Below, one piece after another: positions 61,212 to 64,000 of a stretch of DNA of 64,000 nucleotides; position 1 is the first letter of the stretch; the number at the start of each line of letters is the position of its first letter. Source of the DNA: Ulvibacter antarcticus (lineage in GTDB: Bacteria > Bacteroidota > Bacteroidia > Flavobacteriales > Flavobacteriaceae). The position numbers were made by a program, and so were the translations under genes. The notes beneath the pieces were generated by a model that saw only the letters and a program-made list of their open reading frames with translations, ran no database searches and was not told the origin of the DNA. The stretch covers positions 372,001 through 436,000 of the forward strand of contig NZ_REFC01000012.1 in NCBI RefSeq assembly GCF_003688405.1, in the 5' to 3' direction.

Positions 61212-63137
61212 ATGCAGTTTAAACACCCCGAACTTCTTTACGCCCTTTTCCTTCTACTTATTCCCATCATTATTCATCTTTTTCAACTAAGACGTTTTCA
61301 AAAAGTAGATTTTACCAATGTTGCCTTTCTTAAGAAGGTTACTATTCAAACCCGTAAAAGCTCACAACTTAAAAAATGGCTTACGTTATTCCTGCGTTTA
61401 GCGGCAATGACATGTTTAATTCTGGCATTTGCACAACCCTTCACAGCTTCTAAAACAGCTATGAATACTCAGAAGGAGACAGTTCTATATCTTGATAACT
61501 CTTTTAGTATGCAGGCAAAAGGAACCCAAGGTCCTCTTTTGCAAAAAGCAATTCAAGATGTTTATAATAATATCTCCGGAAATGAAAAAATTAGCTGGTT
61601 TACCAATAATAAATCCTTTAAGAAGTCATCCGTTCAGGATTTTAAGAATGAAGTATTAAAAGTTGATTATGATCAGAAACAACTAAGTCCGAGTGAAGTG
61701 TTACTGATGTCTAACAGGATGTTTTCAAAAGATGTCGGTATCGAAAAGCGCCTGATCTATATTTCAGATTTTCAGCAAAAAGAAGCATTCCCTAATATCC
61801 CTACTAACACTATTGTTGACGCGGTTCAATTGAAATCGGTGGATAAAGGAAATATTGCAATCGACACGGCTTTTATCGCAGAAAAGAATGCCGGAGTCAC
61901 GCAGCTAAAAGTAATTGTTTCTGCACAGGGCGATGACCTGCAAAATGTACCCATCTCCTTGTTTAATGATAATGTCTTGATTGCGAAAACAGCGGTTGAC
62001 CTGAGTGAATCTTCCAAAAACACTGTCACATTCGATATTGAGCATAATGGCGGATTTAATGGAAAACTTGAATTAAACGACCCTACGCTTTTATTTGATA
62101 ACAGTCTGTTTTTTAGCATAAATGCTCCGCAAAAGCTAAAGGTTTTATCTATCAATGACGCAAATTCTAGCTTCCTACAGCGACTATTTGATCAGCCTGA
62201 ATTTGAATACACACAGAAATCTTTCCGAAGTTTGGATTATAATGAGATTCCTTCTCAGAATTTTGCAATATTAAATGAATTGAAAGACGTACCGGCTTCA
62301 TTAATTACTGCGCTTAAATCTTTTTCCGACAACGGCGGAAGTCTTTTTATTATCCCTTCGGAAGAATCCGACTTAAGAAGTTATAATTCGCTACTAAATA
62401 CGTTTCAATTAGGGACTATTTCAGAAAAAACAGTAACAGAAAAAAAGATCACACAAATTATTTTTGATCATCCCTTATACCGAAATGTCTTTGAAAAAAG
62501 AGTAGTTAATTTTCAGTATCCAAAAGTAAACGCCTTCTTTAATATAGGTAGTAATGCGACCTCTGTGCTACAATTTGAAGACGGTAAACCTTTTATATTA
62601 CAAAAGAATACAGCTTATTTAAGTACTGCTCCTATCAATTCTAAAAACTCCAACTTTCAGAATTCTCCGCTAATCGTCCCAACACTTTATAATATGGCTC
62701 AGCAAAGCTTAAAGCTGCCAAAGCTTTATTACAACCTTGGACGACAAAACCAATTTTCGGTACCGATAAGCCTCAAACAGGATGAGATATTGACCCTGCG
62801 CGATAGTGTTTCAGACTTTATTCCATTGCAACAAACAAAGGCGAACCAAGTGAATATTACTACTAATGAAGATCCGGTAAAAGCGGGCACTTACGCCATT
62901 GAAAAAGAACAAGAATTTTTACAATTTGTAAGCTATAATTACAATCGCGATGAGGGAAATTTACAGTATGCAAATGTTGATGATTGGGAAGGTGTAAACT
63001 CATTTGATAATATCGCATCACTATTTGCAAATATTGCAGAAGAAAATACGATTAACAGTTTTTGGAAATGGTTTGCTATTTTTGCATTGCTGTTTCTGTT
63101 AGCAGAAATGCTGGTTTTAAAATTTATGAAAAATTAA
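61212..63137 (+). CDS. BatA N-terminal-domain membrane protein
   Basis: 641 aa. N-terminal BatA domain: MQFKHPELLYALFLLLIPI, then RRFQKVDFTNVAFLK and a second span near 60-78. A von Willebrand A-like region follows (ETVLYLDNSFSMQAKG, with the DxSxS-type metal site). Residues 150-600 form periplasmic domains, and a last membrane segment (FWKWFAIFALLFLLAEMLVL) is close to the C-terminus. The family is linked to aerotolerance operons but the partner genes batB to batE and moxR are not next to it. Followed by a dihydroorotase-like gene. Confidence 0.88.
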   Translation: MQFKHPELLYALFLLLIPIIIHLFQLRRFQKVDFTNVAFLKKVTIQTRKSSQLKKWLTLFLRLAAMTCLILAFAQPFTASKTAMNTQKETVLYLDNSFSMQAKGTQGPLLQKAIQDVYNNISGNEKISWFTNNKSFKKSSVQDFKNEVLKVDYDQKQLSPSEVLLMSNRMFSKDVGIEKRLIYISDFQQKEAFPNIPTNTIVDAVQLKSVDKGNIAIDTAFIAEKNAGVTQLKVIVSAQGDDLQNVPISLFNDNVLIAKTAVDLSESSKNTVTFDIEHNGGFNGKLELNDPTLLFDNSLFFSINAPQKLKVLSINDANSSFLQRLFDQPEFEYTQKSFRSLDYNEIPSQNFAILNELKDVPASLITALKSFSDNGGSLFIIPSEESDLRSYNSLLNTFQLGTISEKTVTEKKITQIIFDHPLYRNVFEKRVVNFQYPKVNAFFNIGSNATSVLQFEDGKPFILQKNTAYLSTAPINSKNSNFQNSPLIVPTLYNMAQQSLKLPKLYYNLGRQNQFSVPISLKQDEILTLRDSVSDFIPLQQTKANQVNITTNEDPVKAGTYAIEKEQEFLQFVSYNYNRDEGNLQYANVDDWEGVNSFDNIASLFANIAEENTINSFWKWFAIFALLFLLAEMLVLKFMKN

Positions 63138-63173
63138 ATGTAAGATCGGAATGTTGATACTCAATACGGAATT

Positions 63174-64000
63174 ATGAATATTTTACTAAAATCGGTTACC
63201 ATTGTTGATCCGGAAGGAACATTTCATCTTAAAAAAAGAGATATCCTTATTGAAAACGGTAAAATCTCTAAAATAGCAGCTAATATACCTCAAGTAGGAA
63301 AAATTAAGGAGGTATCATTGCCAAATCTGCACATTTCCCAAGGCTGGTTCGACACAAGCGTTTCGTTTGGTGAACCGGGCTTTGAAGAAAGAGAAACAAT
63401 TACCAATGGGCTTAGAACCGCAGCCCTTAGTGGTTTTACAAAAGTCGCTGTCAATTCGAATTGCTTTCCGGTTACAGATAGTAAGGCAAATATTCAGTTT
63501 TTTAAGTCGAAAGCATTAGGAAATGCGGTAGAATTACTACCTGTAGGTTCACTCACCGTTGATGGGAAGGGTATAGATCTGGCCGAACTTTATGATATGC
63601 ATAACGAAGGTGCTGTTGCCTTTTACGATTATAAGAAACCAATCGCAAATGCTAATCTGCTTAAGATCGCACTTCAGTATGCACAGGGCTTTGATGGTTT
63701 GGTACAATCTTTTCCGTTGGAAAACTCTGTAGCACGAAATGGAATGATGAACGAAGAGGTGAACAGTACTCGCCTTGGTTTAAAGGGAATTCCAGCACTT
63801 TCAGAAGAACTACAAATTACAAGAGATTTGTATCTATTAGAATATGCCGGCGGTAAGCTCCATATTCCTACTATCTCAACTAAGAAAGCGGTACAACTTA
63901 TCAAAGAAGCAAAAAAGAAAGGTTTAAATGTAAGCTGCAGTGTAGCGGTCACCAATCTTTATCACACAGATAATGCTTTGGAAAGCTTCGATACTAACTT
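63174..64000 (+). CDS. Dihydroorotase-like amidohydrolase, 3' end cut
   Basis: 275 codons visible, ATG at 63174, open to the right edge. Opens MNILLKSVTIVDPEGTFHLK, the small beta-domain of cyclic amidohydrolases, and the barrel begins GWFDTSVSFGEPGFEERETI. Active dihydroorotases have an HxH metal pair in that place (DMHVHLREPG-type); here it is DTSVSFGEPG, so the first metal pair is missing. The rest (LGLKGIPALSEELQI, LHIPTISTKKAVQLI) fits PyrC. Such pyrC-prime/PyrX proteins are inactive partners of aspartate transcarbamoylase in Pseudomonas; the same role is likely but not shown. Confidence 0.85.
   Translation, partial: MNILLKSVTIVDPEGTFHLKKRDILIENGKISKIAANIPQVGKIKEVSLPNLHISQGWFDTSVSFGEPGFEERETITNGLRTAALSGFTKVAVNSNCFPVTDSKANIQFFKSKALGNAVELLPVGSLTVDGKGIDLAELYDMHNEGAVAFYDYKKPIANANLLKIALQYAQGFDGLVQSFPLENSVARNGMMNEEVNSTRLGLKGIPALSEELQITRDLYLLEYAGGKLHIPTISTKKAVQLIKEAKKKGLNVSCSVAVTNLYHTDNALESFDTN

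Noticed and set aside
1-64000. tRNA or rRNA genes, insertion sequences, prophage, integrons, CRISPR arrays
   Set aside because: Gaps were read for cloverleaf ends, transposase motifs and regularly spaced repeats; none were found. All gene-free stretches are short, the longest at 16234-16580.

Overview
The window is chromosomal backbone of a low-GC (by eye about 36-37 % GC) member of the Bacteroidota, most likely a marine Flavobacteriaceae. Indicators: a fused lpxC-fabZ gene, PorX (the type IX secretion response regulator with a PglZ domain), a T9SS C-terminal sorting domain, TonB-dependent receptors with carboxypeptidase-regulatory N-terminal domains, many small lipoproteins, almost no Shine-Dalgarno sites, and promoters of the flavobacterial form TTG-N(17-23)-TAnnTTTG. 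Both ends cut genes: a fabG-like gene at base 1 and a dihydroorotase-like gene at base 64000. I see no tRNA, rRNA, insertion sequence, prophage, CRISPR array or recognisable defence island.

Layout. 1-9843: an S9 peptidase lipoprotein, then a long minus-strand block (sucD, NTF2-like, an lpxD paralog, efp, lpxA, lpxC-fabZ, lpxD, HD hydrolase) that supplies the TCA cycle, lipid A, fatty-acid dehydration and translation. 9969-14472: porX, tsaE, a tiny lipoprotein overlapping a membrane protein, alanine dehydrogenase and an anchored small protein. 14488-20534: an AraC/TPR regulator, a gene-free stretch with a candidate structured RNA, proline dehydrogenase, aroB, DinB-like and Lrp/AsnC proteins. 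20591-24083: an M14 carboxypeptidase divergent from a small XRE regulator, with repeated GTTTAC-N4-GTAAAC operators between them, then a lipoprotein, TerC and a TerB-like protein. 24139-31816: mscL, parC, a lipoprotein, parE, a PAP2 phosphatase and ychF.

32010-38797: a secreted low-complexity protein and the glyoxylate bypass (aceB, aceA) divergent from a RamB/PrpR-type regulator, then two alpha/beta hydrolases. 38927-46954: a TonB receptor, a second secreted protein, a ferredoxin and an acyl-CoA reductase that share overlapping divergent promoters, then serC-serA-DUF937. 47072-50387: a compact operon of a lipoprotein, a small membrane protein, a His-rich secreted peptide and a ZnuD-like TonB receptor, probably for metal uptake. 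50471-64000: folE, a DUF5916 outer-membrane protein, lolD, a polytopic membrane protein, a TIGR02757 protein, two tandem GAF-histidine kinases, a T9SS cargo protein, a BatA-domain protein and a dihydroorotase-like protein lacking its metal-binding His pair.

Most of the window is conserved housekeeping content, and I do not see a complete undescribed multi-gene system. The best leads are regulatory and small-scale: the operator array around 21766-22043, the candidate small RNA at 16452-16547, the palindrome and cysteine motif of the glyoxylate-bypass regulator, the overlapping lipoprotein/membrane-protein pair at 12210-12819, and the metal-uptake-like operon at 47072-50387.
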